This document shows, piece after piece, positions 23,148 to 33,849 of a stretch of DNA of 64,000 nucleotides. This DNA is from Hygrocybe punicea (lineage: Eukaryota > Basidiomycota > Agaricomycetes > Agaricales > Hygrophoraceae): NCBI GenBank assembly GCA_963556145.1, contig OY744461.1:248001-312000 (forward strand), in the 5' to 3' direction. Every line of letters starts with the position of its first letter. The stretch's first letter is position 1. Under the pieces are notes generated by a model that saw nothing but the letters and a program-made list of their open reading frames with translations, searched no databases and was not told where the DNA came from. The translations under genes and the position numbers were made by a program.

Positions 23148-24173
23148 TGGACTCTACTGGATCAACAGCTTTCTGATCTGATCACAAGGCTGAGTTTTAT
23201 AAACTACTTTTTGAAGCCATGGATTATCTTCTCCAAAGATGACAACATATCTCCTGGGTCTTTCACCAGAATGCATATTTGTTTGAACCCCCATTCTGAC
23301 TCATATCAGTTAATATTAAGTCATATTGACCAAAGTTATCAGTCACTCCAATCCGGTCAATCCTCCCATCAATTTCAATATCTGCCTCTTCTTCTTCATT
23401 ATCATCAAAGTCCACTCCCTCATCTGTTTTTCCTTTTACTTTTCTATAATCTTTTGACTATGAATGAAAGACATAGTATGCAAAAACCACTTGAAATTAT
23501 TATTATTAATAGTCATTCTGTTGAGAATTAACTCAAAGCTACATAACTGAGTATTCCACTGCTCATATGCTTTCAGAGTCATACATTGGAGTTGGAGATG
23601 GATACAAGAAGATCACTTCTTCAAGTGCTAAAAGCACACTCTTAAGTTCCATTTCTGTTTCTTCAAGAGGTGCTGGATTATGCCATTTTGGCACCAGAGT
23701 CTTTAACTTGGGGGTCAATGTAGTGGTAAGAGGCCACTCCACAAAATGTGTATAATGGTTAGGACCACATGATTCAACTTGACAGCAAGTTGAATCCAAT
23801 TGATCAATAAGTTTGGATCAATAGAGATGTAGTAGGAGTCCACCATCTCCACAATATCCATTTTAGTTCACCTAAAATGGACTAAGCCCAGATGAAGTCC
23901 AACTTCAGTTCACCTTCAGTCCTTTTCAAAATTTGGCTAGTCCACATGTACAAGATGAACACAAGATGGACTCTGTAAGGATGAACTGATGAATCGTTTA
24001 AAGGCCAGGAGTCAATTGCCATTATATTGGAACAATGCCAAAAATTTCAAACCACCATGTTCACTGGCTATTTGGCTTTTTTCTCATCCAATTGTGTCTT
24101 TGGTTTAGAAGTCACATGGGCATGTTATCTGTTTTATAATATTTTCATGCTCTATATTTGCCACTCATTCTAG
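23148..24173. other. Intergenic, no gene recognised
   Basis: AT-rich DNA with short frames only. A few palindromic words such as AACTTGACAGCAAGTT (near 23776) and TAAAATGGACT/AGTTCACC repeats occur, but no element boundary can be supported. Confidence 0.35.
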
Positions 24174-24175
24174 TA

Positions 24176-24542
24176 CAGTATTCAATGGCTCCTTTAAACA
24201 CAAAAAATTAACCTAAAATGCCACAAGTAGCCAATTATCTTGAACAAAATCTGAGCAGACCAGAAGTTGTTCATATATTTGAAGATGTCTCATACCAATT
24301 TTCCAAGAAATCTGTTAATATTTAAATGTTTTATGATCAACACATGATCAGATTTATCTATGCTTTGTGAATATTCAGTTTCTAATTTTATTGGTGGTTC
24401 TGAATGAAAATCAATGTCCAGATAGGTTCAGATGATGCACTGAAGGAATTAGAACACTTTTTAGCAGTAGAAATCAGTACAGAATCAATTCTATTAGGGT
24501 GTTCAAAGGATTGGTAGTGTTCAAAGGAGCCATTGAACACTG
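24176..24542. mobile_element. Tc1/mariner-type MITE (367 bp)
   Basis: Ends CAGTATTCAATGGCTCCTTT and AAAGGAGCCATTGAACACTG form a terminal inverted repeat of about 25 bp with few mismatches. They are flanked by TA on both sides (24174-24175 and 24543-24544). There is no coding capacity. The CAGT start and TA duplication fit Tc1/mariner-like MITEs. A partial second copy of GTGTTCAAAGG lies just inside the right end. Confidence 0.75.
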
Positions 24543-24694
24543 TAAAGTCCTGAACAGGATTGAAGGTCAGTTCTTACCTTTTCACTCCACAGACACAGTT
24601 GCCATATAATAGCTGGTTTGTTTGAAATATTAATCAAAGAATTCTTAATATTTCACAAATTGATTAAACTATTAAAACTAATACAGGAGAAGAA

Positions 24695-24930
24695 AAAATA
24701 GAGGGGAAAGGAGGAAGAATGGGAAAAGGAGAGAGGAGGGGGAACAGGAGAGAAAGGGAGAGGGAAAGGGAGAGAAAAAGGGAGAGGGAAAGGGAGAGGG
24801 AAAGGGAGAGGGAAAGGGAAAGGGAGAGGGAAAGGAAGGGGGAAGGGGAAGGGGAAGGAGGGGGGAGGGAGGGAGATGGAGTGGGGGCAAGGTCAAAGGA
24901 GGGAGAGGGAGGGCAAGGGTGAAGGGAGAG
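24695..24930. repeat. Polypurine GGGAGAGGGAAA tract
   Basis: About 235 bp almost purely A and G on the plus strand, built from GGGAGA and GGGAAA words, with a GAAGGGGAAGGGG section. A mirror-like purine tract of this kind can form triplex (H-DNA). The Arg/Glu-rich and Ser/Pro-rich frames across it are artefacts. Confidence 0.85.
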
Positions 24931-24944
24931 GAGGAGCATCATCA

Positions 24945-25210
24945 TCGTCGTCTGGCATCGTCGCTGCCGCTGCCTGTTGCTGCCATTGTCGTGCCGCTGC
25001 TGCTGTTGTCGCCACTGCTGCTGTTGCTGCCGCCATCGCCCATGTGTTGCTGCTGCTGCTGCCGTTGCCATTGCTGTTGCTGCTGGGCTGCTGCTGTTGC
25101 CTGTTGCTGCTGCCGCTGTTGCTGCTGCTGCCGTCGCCATTGCAGCCATTGCAGCTGCATGGCTGCTGCTGCTGCTGTTGACACGGTGGTCACTGCTGCT
25201 GTTGCGCTGG
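24945..25210. repeat. GCT/GCC-rich imperfect array
   Basis: GCTGCTGTTGCC and GCCGTTGCCATT words, as in the arrays at 2.1, 11.5 and 22.4 kb. Directly follows the polypurine tract. Confidence 0.75.
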
Positions 25211-25719
25211 GTGTTGCCATTGGGGTCCGGCCTCCTTCCCCTTTCCCATCGTTCCCATCTCCTCCCCACTTGTTCGCATCACGTTGGTCTGGGGGTTGTT
25301 CCTGGCCATTGGCTGTCCCTCGTGTGGGTGTGGGCATTGTGGGTAATAGTCAGTAACACAATATAAAACAAAAACATCAATAAAGAATGTACCCATGCAG
25401 GGGTGGGCACATCAACACCCCCCCATGGCCGCCTGCATTCGTCCGCGTCATGAAGTTGCTGTTGCTGTTGCTGTTGCTGCTTGGTGTGGTGGTGAGACGT
25501 GAGGTTGCTGGTAGTTTTAAGTTGTTGATTGTCATGTGACCTTGTTTGTTGACGTGTTTCCACAAATGGTCTGTGCACCAAATAAAGGTATATAAACCCG
25601 CCACAATCCACTATCTAATTTGGGGCATTAAATAATAGTAGTTAGTACTAACAATAATAATAATTAATAAATATGTAATGAGAACTTTGGGGAATGCCAC
25701 TTGGGGAGGTATCCTCCTC

Positions 25720-25806
25720 AGGACTCCTTGAGGACTCCTTGAGGACTCCTTAGTCACTCCTTGGTCAGGTATCCTTGGGAGGGCCAAGGAGTCTTTACAA
25801 ACTCCT
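25720..25806. repeat. GGACTCCTT cluster 2 (left flank of the 15.5-kb element)
   Basis: Repeated GGACTCCTTGA words and the reverse form CCAAGGAGTC, ending just before the TA at which the composite element is inserted. Confidence 0.7.
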
Positions 25807-25808
25807 TA

Positions 25809-27344
25809 CAGCTGATTGCATAATACTTGTCGCCAGTTCAAAGTCCGCCTATGTAACGCGCCTCATATTGTGCAAGCTATAACTTGGTGAGTTATCGATC
25901 AAATTGTCTGAAATCTGTTTTATAGTATCACCCAGGTGGGGCCCAGGGCTCCATCTAATAAAATTTGCAAAAAAACTGTTCCAAAGTATTCGTCATTTTG
26001 GGCACTGAACAACCCTTGGTGAGCTGTAGCTCGGGATCCACTCACACAAAGCTAATTCCAAAGTATTCTACAGTTTATACATTCCATAGGTGAGGGCAGG
26101 AACATGTCTGATTGACGCAAAACCCTTTCAAAATGTATTGGCGTCAAGGGGCCCCAATTGCCGTGTGAGCGCCTTCACCTACGATCAAGGTGCCTAATGT
26201 CCATATGGAACTTTCCCCGGCGTGTATGCGACTGAACGGAGGGCTTGGGGCATGGGAGAGGCAGACGGGGAGTCTCAATTCACTACTTCGGCATCATGTG
26301 TTCCATCACCTTTTTATTGTCTTTATCTCTGTGAAATCAAGCCAAACCCTCATGCATACTCACGGCTCACGTGTATCCTGTACTTTCTGAACCAATATCA
26401 TGCTGTTTTACTATCCCACCCAGTAGTAAAATAGCAAAATGAAAAAAATTAAAAAGATGAAAAAGTCCAGCGTTGCAGAGAAAAAGTACATGAACACGAA
26501 CATACAATGATAGAAATGTGAGTCTGATGCATTGCCAACTACCCCGCCCACTTCAGATCCATCTTGCTCCCCAATAAACCGCTCCATTCATCCAGCACGT
26601 CACGGTTCATTCACGCACGACTCATGCTCGTTGCGCCATCAGGAACCTGGGCGTTTTGCCCTGAGATATGTTGTGCGGTATGCTTAGCGCGAGATGAGCA
26701 CAGGGCTAAAAGAAAAAGAGCTTAACACTTACAGAAAAAAGAGCCTGGACCCAGCCCCACAGTCGCTTGCACCCGCTGCAGATATGGCAGATGAAACAAT
26801 GTTCATTTTGAACATTTATGATGACAATTTTGTACTGCAAGTCATTGATTTGGTCCCGTCCCATGTTAGATATATTTCCTCCAACTATTGAGAGTCGTTC
26901 AAGTGCGATGGGATAGGACATTGAGTGAGTTGTATAATGGCATGGGAAAAAGTCACCAAATAAATTAAAGATGCGATTGACCGGAAGACTACCATCCCAA
27001 AACTGCCTGTTGGTGAGGATAAGGACCTCCTGGTCAGAGTAAAGGTCCTCCTGGCTAGGATAAAGGTCCTCCTTATCCATACTCTTTACCACCACTATGT
27101 CATTGGTGTCCGAAAACTCTAATTTGAAGGTGACTAGCCTTCGAGCCATATTTTCAACTGTCAGGCAGAAGATGAGATGGTTGGCTGAGTTCCGGATGTT
27201 GCAGTCAGGCAGTTAGACAACTGCTTCCCTGTGAAGATCAAATGCCACTGGCCATGCAGAAGGTTAATATTACATAGGAGAGACAAAATTGAGCTTATTG
27301 AACGCACCCGATTCTTGTTCTTGACTCTTTGCCACGACATTATA
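25809..27344. repeat. Left terminal inverted repeat (about 1.54 kb)
   Basis: Matches the reverse complement of 39758-41293. All translated stretches I compared in the two copies, including a 147-codon frame, are identical. The inner edge is where similarity stops, near GACATTAT at about 27337-27344. Confidence 0.85.
26706..27149 (-). CDS. 147-codon open frame inside the left TIR
   Basis: Begins MARRLVTFKLEFSDTNDI and contains a cysteine-rich segment CFICHICSGC near residues 118-127 that could bind zinc. A short internal repeat gives EDLYPSQEDLYSDQE. It reads outward, away from the transposase genes. The same frame, unchanged, is in the right TIR (39953-40396). The frame may be a real TIR-borne gene, or open only because the TIR copies are recent. 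No family is recognised. Confidence 0.35.
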   Translation of the reverse strand: MARRLVTFKLEFSDTNDIVVVKSMDKEDLYPSQEDLYSDQEVLILTNRQFWDGSLPVNRIFNLFGDFFPCHYTTHSMSYPIALERLSIVGGNISNMGRDQINDLQYKIVIINVQNEHCFICHICSGCKRLWGWVQALFSVSVKLFFF

Positions 27345-27432
27345 GATGGTTGGAGTTTTATTCAAGTTGACTATGGCATGTGACCTCATGTTACAATGAC
27401 CAAAGGATCTCCTACCACGAAAGAAATATGAG

Positions 27433-28576
27433 AACTGGTTATTTACCAGACCATCCAGCTCGGATGGAACACCAGTCAAGTTTCCCAAGCCTTAAACATC
27501 ACCTGCCGTACGGTACAACATATCAAAAAACTCTACAATGAGATTGGTGCTGCTATTCTGGACCCTTGTGCTACTGTCAGGAGGCCAAAGATCATGTCGC
27601 AACCTCATATCTATGTATTCCCTTTTCTCAGCTCATTTACACATTACTCAAATTTGTTTAGATGATGCTTGCCCTCATCGAACGCTGCCCAAGCCTTTAT
27701 TTGGACGAGATTGTTGATGAATTATACAGTCAACATGGGCTTGGTGTTTCTATTCCAACTGTTTATCGGGCGATCAAGGAGGCAGGCTTTACTCATAAGA
27801 AGGTAAATCTCATTTATGCAATCTCTCTGTTCTGCTGGTTATTACCTATGTTCTCCAAAGCTTTTGAAGATCGCAGTCAAGCGTTGTAACATCAAATGTG
27901 CTGAATACATCCTCAACATCACCGATGAACCGAAAGAAAATCTTGTATTTGTTGATGAGTGCGCTGTCAACCAATTGAATACATACCGTGAAAATGGCTG
28001 GGCAATCAAGGGGCAACGGGCCCACGAGGTGTCACACTTTGTCCATGGAACTAGATTTGTTGAAAAGTTTAAAAACCTTCAATCTTCTGATGTTTTCGGC
28101 ACAGGTTTTTGGTATTGCCCGCCCTGGCAATTGATGGTGTCATCTACAGTAGCATTGAACTTGGTACATTCAACGGTGATACATTCCTTGAATTCATAGA
28201 TGGCCTTCTCGAGGAAATGAATCCATACCCTGCTCCATGCAGCATTCTTGTAATGGACAACTGCTCAATCCACCATGTTGATGGTGTTACAGTGATTTGT
28301 GAAGAAAAGTACGTAGCTGCCCCCTTTGCCTCCCTAGCTACTAATTGTGTCACAAGGGGCATCCAAGTTGTTTACTTGCCTCCGTACTCCCCTGACTTTA
28401 ATCCCATTGAGGAAATGTTTTCTTGGCTCAAGGCATACATCCAACGCCACGGTGTGCAGTATCGTTCATTTTTGGAAACCGCGGATTTATTACAGGCTCG
28501 CTCATTTTTGTATAACGCATTGGATCTTATAGAAAAGTCAAGTATTGAGGGCTGGTTCTCTCATGCAGGTTATTAG
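27433..28576 (+). CDS. Tc1/IS630-type transposase, DD34E, intron-containing
   Basis: Predicted exons: 27433-27614, 27662-27802, 27861 to about 28066, about 28105-28308 and 28357-28576. The first exon holds a helix-turn-helix (LGWNTSQVSQALNITCRTVQ). The catalytic residues are the D of VFVDECAVN, the D of VMDNCSIHH and the E of NPIEEMFSWL. The 48-bp segment 28309-28356 starts GTACGT, has a TACTAAT branch site and ends CACAAG. Removing it keeps the frame and leaves exactly 34 residues between the second D and the E, the classic Tc1 spacing. This enzyme family cuts TIRs and inserts at TA. An in-frame TGA (27430-27432) just before the HTH hides the start codon, and the splice near 28067-28104 is uncertain (only 38 bp). 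The gene is probably not fully intact. Confidence 0.8.
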
Positions 28577-29163
28577 CTTGTGCCATATGTACTTGACAGA
28601 ACTTTTTTGACAATGAAATTGTATCACACCTATCTAAGTATTGCGTGAAATTGAAATATATCATAGTCTGCTACGTAATTCCTTCACTCTCACAACTGAC
28701 CCTTTATGCGCTTTACCTCCTTCTTGCAATTGTGAATGACGAATGTTGTTGTACCCATTTCCATTGTGAAAAGCTCCCTAAATGCATCCACAGGATCAGT
28801 AACATTGAGGAGATCGTCAATGAAGAGGAACCCTTGTTTTTTGAACTGTGGAATGTATTGGAGCAATTCCCATTGGCTGGCATATTTCTTGTCGAGCTTG
28901 GTCAAAAATTCTTTGATGGTGGGGTATGGTGACGGTCGATCAAAAGATATGTACCCTACTGAGATATCAGCAGGAGGACCAGGAGCGGGAGTGGGAGGAA
29001 CTGTGGCCGGAATTTGAGGAACAGGAGTGAAGCCGCCGGGGAAAAGATTCACAATGTTGCTCAAGGCAAGCATGGGCACCAATAAATTCTGAGCTAGGAT
29101 GACATCGTTATCCTGTACTCCTGCGGTGTGTGTTGCCTTCCCCTTTCTTTCAACCGGCCATGC

Positions 29164-30975
29164 GAACAGGGAGCGGCGGCACTCAAGAAGGGCCAGGACT
29201 GGCTATTGGAGTTCCGGAGACTTTCCAAAGCATCAGGGGGAATACCAGCAAAGATCATGAGACGGCTTTACCTGCCCATCGCAGTCCCGAGAATGCTGTA
29301 TGCTGCAGAGGTCTTTGTGGGCTTGACACAGAAGAGAGAAGGAACAGGGGATAGATGACATGGAGGGAGTACGGCGATGACACGGAAACTGGCGGGCATA
29401 CAATGCAAGGTGGCTCTGATGATCACTGGCGCATTGTCGACCACGGCCACTGACATCTTAGATGCCCACGCAGACCTGCTACCATTTCGTTTTTTAGTAG
29501 ATGGGATACGACACCAGGCGGCTCTACGCCTTGCAACGCTCCCGCCAACGCACCCACTAAGTAAAGCCATCAAGAACGCATGGGTACGCCGGGTAAAGAG
29601 ACACCCCACCCCCATACACGATCTGATATGGGACTACAACATAAAAACGGAGCAGATGGAAAAGATCACCACATGTAGGTACGACACAAAATGGGAACCC
29701 GAGATCAAAACACAGATACAGTCGTCGAGAGAAAAGGCCAAGGAAGCACACGAACGAGACGACAATGATATAAAGATATACACCGATGGGTCAGGGCTGG
29801 ATGGGATGATAGGTGCGGCGGCGGTACTGATGAGAGCAGGACGAAGGAGAAGGAGAGTTAGAAGGTACAAGCTAGGGAAACAGGAGCATCACATGGTACA
29901 TGAAGGGGAGGGGATAGGGATGATATTGGGACTAGAGCTGCTGAGAGGAGAAAAGAGGGTTCGAGACGTCTCGATGTTCGTGGATGGACAAGCAGTGATT
30001 CGGGCGACCAAATCTCTCGAAGCAGGCCCGTCACGCCACGTATTTGATTTGTTCCACAAGAGGCTAGATATGGTTACGAGGCAGCACAAAAGAATGGACC
30101 TTACGATTAAATGGACACCGGGACACGAGGGCATTAACGGCAATGAGGTAGCAGATGACCATGTGAAGAAAGCGGCGCAAGGGAATAGCACAGCAGCCAC
30201 AGGAATCCCTGCCCCACTACGGCACGCTCTACCATGCAGCAAGGCGGCAGCGGCGAGGACGTTCTTGAGCAAACTAAAGAAGCGAGCGGATAGGAAATGG
30301 CGCCAGTCCCCAAGGTACCGGCGACTCCTGGAGATCGACCCGAGCTTCACGCAGTCCGCATATCAGAAAGTGACCTGATCCCTGCCCAAGAAACACCTCG
30401 CGATTCTCACGCAACTGCGAACAGGCCACATAGGGCTCAACCACCACCTGCACAAGATCAACCACACTGACACCCCCACCTGCCCATGCTGTCATCGTCA
30501 CCATGAGACGGTCACCCACTTCCTCCTGTTCCGCCCGGCTCACGACCACGCACGCCGGAGACTACGTCGGATAGCAGGGCATGACGCGGGATATGTGAAG
30601 AAGCTGCTATGCACCCCAAAACACCTCCCACCGCTCTTCCACTACATCAATGACACACAACGACTCCGGCAAGCATTTGGAAACATTCCCGACATCGCAC
30701 ACGAATAAAGCAGCAGCCCCACCCTGGTCCGCACATCCCCTGGCCCCCGGCCTTTGCCCCCCCCCTTGTCCCCCTACCTTATGATCTAACCACACCCAGG
30801 TTCAATTATTACGGGAGACATACTCCCACCGGGAACGGCACTGCCATGCCCACATGTTGCCCCAGCCTCACACACACTCTTTGTTGTAACAAGTAGCATA
30901 TTTCACAGTAATCTCTACATACAATGTACTGTAAAGGAGAATAAACTAGGATTTAAAAAAAAAAAAAAAAAAAAA
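29164..30975 (+). mobile_element. 5'-truncated Tad-like LINE (LINE copy 1)
   Basis: Starts inside ORF2 at a point matching about 36272 of the full-length copy. It ends in a pure A-run (30955-30975). It is flanked by the duplication CCGGCCATG (29154-29162 and 30976-30984; could include adjacent bases). This is the expected product of target-primed reverse transcription with premature stop. It interrupts the cargo gene. Confidence 0.9.
29168..30708 (+). pseudogene. LINE ORF2 remnant: RNase H and C-terminal zinc region (copy 1)
   Basis: Covers the end of the RT thumb region, the RNase H domain and the C-terminal Cys/His segment (CPCCHRHHE). The RNase H shows YTDGSG, the E of HEGEGIG, FVDGQAV and NEVADDH, i.e. 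the D-E-D-D set. In-frame TGAs are at 29356-29358 and 30376-30378. At the first, copy 2 has CGA (36463-36465), so this stop arose in this copy. The second is shared by both copies. Not functional. Confidence 0.85.
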
Positions 30976-31747
30976 CCGGCCATGCTGGGACAGGATCATC
31001 TGCATGGAACTGTTGGAAAGCTGCAACACGTGGTGGAATAGTGAGAGTGATGCCAGGGACTCTTGGCATGCTGAATAATATGTTAGCAGGAAATCATAAA
31101 TACAATGAATAATCTTACAAGGTGTTTGGCCCAAGCCTTGACATGTTGCAAGGTAAGGTTGACATGAATGCCATGCTTGTTGATCTTACAGTGCTTTGTG
31201 TCTCCACATAACACACACTGCTTCAAGGTGTCAAGTAGAGTGTTCATAACCGGTTTGATGTCTCCAGTATTGTCGGTATCTTCATCATCACCATCGAGGT
31301 TGAGCACGGGGGAGGCGGCACGCCTGTGAGACCGGTCTGTGGCCATTGCTTTCCTCTTCTTTTTCTGGATGAGTTGGGTAAAAGAAGTCTGGTACTAAAA
31401 TGACGCTAAGCTGAAGTGTGCTAAAAAAATCGAAGGACAAATGAAACATACATTTTTAAAGATCAAGCTGAAGACCTTTGTGTCTGCACATTTCTTTGAC
31501 TCCTTGCTTTTCATCAGCGCCATAAAGTCATTTTCATCAGCGAGCGAGAAAATTGTGCCACGAGCGCCAATCTTGTAACTCAATTGGGGTTGGGGAGGAC
31601 TCTCTTGGCAACACATCGCGTGGCACCCTGACCAGGACCCCGACAAAGGCAACCTGAGCGGCGGCTCCACTCCTCCCATATACAATAAAACGAGCACTAC
31701 GATAGCTTAGTCTATATCTGATAGACCTTTAAGACACTTTATAAACT

Positions 31748-33553
31748 ATGACTTCGAAAAACTGGGCTTCGGGAGGTAATCTAGACAAACACACAACCAG
31801 ACTAACCAGGGATGAGTTGGCTGATGCCACAAGTGTCCTCACTGATGTGCTCAATGTGAAAGATGCCAGGGCAGCCCTGATACGAGACGTGTACATCACA
31901 CAAGGAGAAAAGGTCACCACGAAGAGACTGGCGTATGTGTTGCTACAGGTGGCAGCAGGTATAGCCAAGCTGCCAAGGCCCGCAGTCAACACCCTCAGGG
32001 CCTTAGCATTCATCCTAGAAGAGATAGGCCTGGACGCGATGGCCAACGAGACGGTAGTGAAAATGGACAAGAAGATAGATGATCTCATACACCCCAAGCT
32101 GATTACGGCAGCCGAAACGATCGCGGCATCAACACAAGCTAGTGAAAAGCAGGAGGAGGTGCTACGGGGGACGACAACCCTAATGACGAACACATTGGAC
32201 GACCTCCATGCTAATTTGAATGAACTTACAACCCGCACTAAGAGCGCGCTTGAGGCGGCAGAAGTGACCTCCAACCGGGAACGACCCAGTGATAACGGTG
32301 GAGTGGTACTGAGGTACCACTCCGGGGGCTCACGCAGGACTCGAGGGAAAGGTCGACTGGATAGGAAGGATGGACTGACTACTACATCTGGAAGGCTACT
32401 GACTAGGTCAAACCGTGGGAACTTGGTCACGTGACTGACCAGGCACAACTACTACAACGGCACACCCACTTTCGTGTCAGTTGCAAGAACCGCCACACAG
32501 ATCCCACCGGAACATGCAGCACCGATAGCGAAGGGGAACGCGTTGGACAGACAGATCGTGGTATGGAAACTCCCCAACGCACAAGATGACGCGCTGGCGA
32601 GCCTCTCCGAGAAAGAGCTGGTAGAGAAGGCGACCTTGGCCCTTGACCTGATGGGCGTGAGGGCGGCAGACAAACCCAACGGCATGGCCTTCGCAGGAGC
32701 GCGCAGAACTCAATACAGAACGATAATATACACACTCAATTCCACGCAGGCGGCGAACTATCTAAGAGCCAAGGATGTAATGCACGCATTTATGGCGCAA
32801 TTCGGAGGCACATCGACAGGGAGCTCGAGAACGTACCAAGTAATAGCTGAGCACGTCCCTACCTCCTTCGACCCAAATGACCAAGCGGCAATTGAACGGG
32901 TGGAGCAAGCCAGCTCCCTTTCCGGGATGTCGATATACGAGGCACGTTGGATCAAGCCGACCCACCTTCGTCGAGAGGGGCAGCGCTTCGCATTTTTGAC
33001 AGTGGGTTTCAGCACGAGAGAGGTGGCGAACCATGCATTTGAATATGGCATTTTCATAGAGGGCAAGCAATGCAGGACGAAGAAAGCGCTGATGGACCCA
33101 CGGAGGTGCATGAAGTGCCAGAAATTCGGCCACATCGTGAAAGAGTGCAAATCCATCCACGACGTATGCGCCCGCTGTGCAGGGTTCCACCGCGCAGCAG
33201 ACCAACTCTGCGGCACCGGGGAGATGAAATGCGCCAACTGTCAAGAATGCGGGCATGGTGCTGCGGATCGGCAATGCCAGGTTTTCAGGGAACGCCTCCA
33301 ACGGGCACGCGATCAAGACCCAGACACTAAGTACAGACTTTTCCCAACCAATGACCCCAGCACGTGGGGCAGATTAGATATAGACCCTACGCGGAACACT
33401 TTTGACACGGCATGGAGAAACGACACGCCCACGAACAACGCACCACACACGGACGAACGGTATGAGCAGAGCAGAGAAGGACGGGACAATCAGGGGCCCC
33501 GCAGTGGAGGCTACACAGGCTACACAGGCTACACAGGAGCCGGACAGCAATGA
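31748..33553 (+). pseudogene. LINE ORF1 (Gag-like, zinc knuckles) with one in-frame TGA
   Basis: One frame from ATG 31748 to the stop at 33553, about 600 codons, broken once by TGA at 32432-32434. The N-terminal third is helical and charged. The C-terminal part has three Cys/His boxes in the first 270 codons after the stop: CMKCQKFGHIVKEC (CX2CX4HX4C), CARCAGFHRAADQLC and CANCQECGHGAADRQC. These are followed by YRLFPTNDPSTWGRL, a motif I recall after the knuckles in basidiomycete LINE ORF1s. ORF1 proteins bind element RNA. It ends with a GYT repeat (GYTGYTGYTG). Confidence 0.8.
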
Positions 33554-33849
33554 ATGGCGCCAGCACCAGCTAATGACCGACGCAACCAAAGGGCGGTCCT
33601 ACAGTCTGCCCAATAAACGCTACACACCTACTGGACAGATAGACCAGCGCCACCCACCTCCGGAGGATGGTGGGCTGACGAACCGCTGGAAGGCCCCACC
33701 CACATTATGACACAGACATCCACCCACCCAGACACGATGACTACTGCCCCGCGAACAATCACACCGCGCCCGTCCCAACCTCAACGTCTTCACCAACACC
33801 AACAACAACAACACCCCATCCACTCACCCTCGACGGAGGAACTATACGC

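Noticed and set aside
24664..25366. Arg/Glu-rich and Ser/Pro-rich frames
   Set aside because: Shadows of the polypurine tract and the adjacent GCT array.
29889..30350. 153-codon minus-strand frame, repeated at 36994-37455
   Set aside because: Antisense shadow of the LINE RNase H domain, where codon bias keeps the other strand open.
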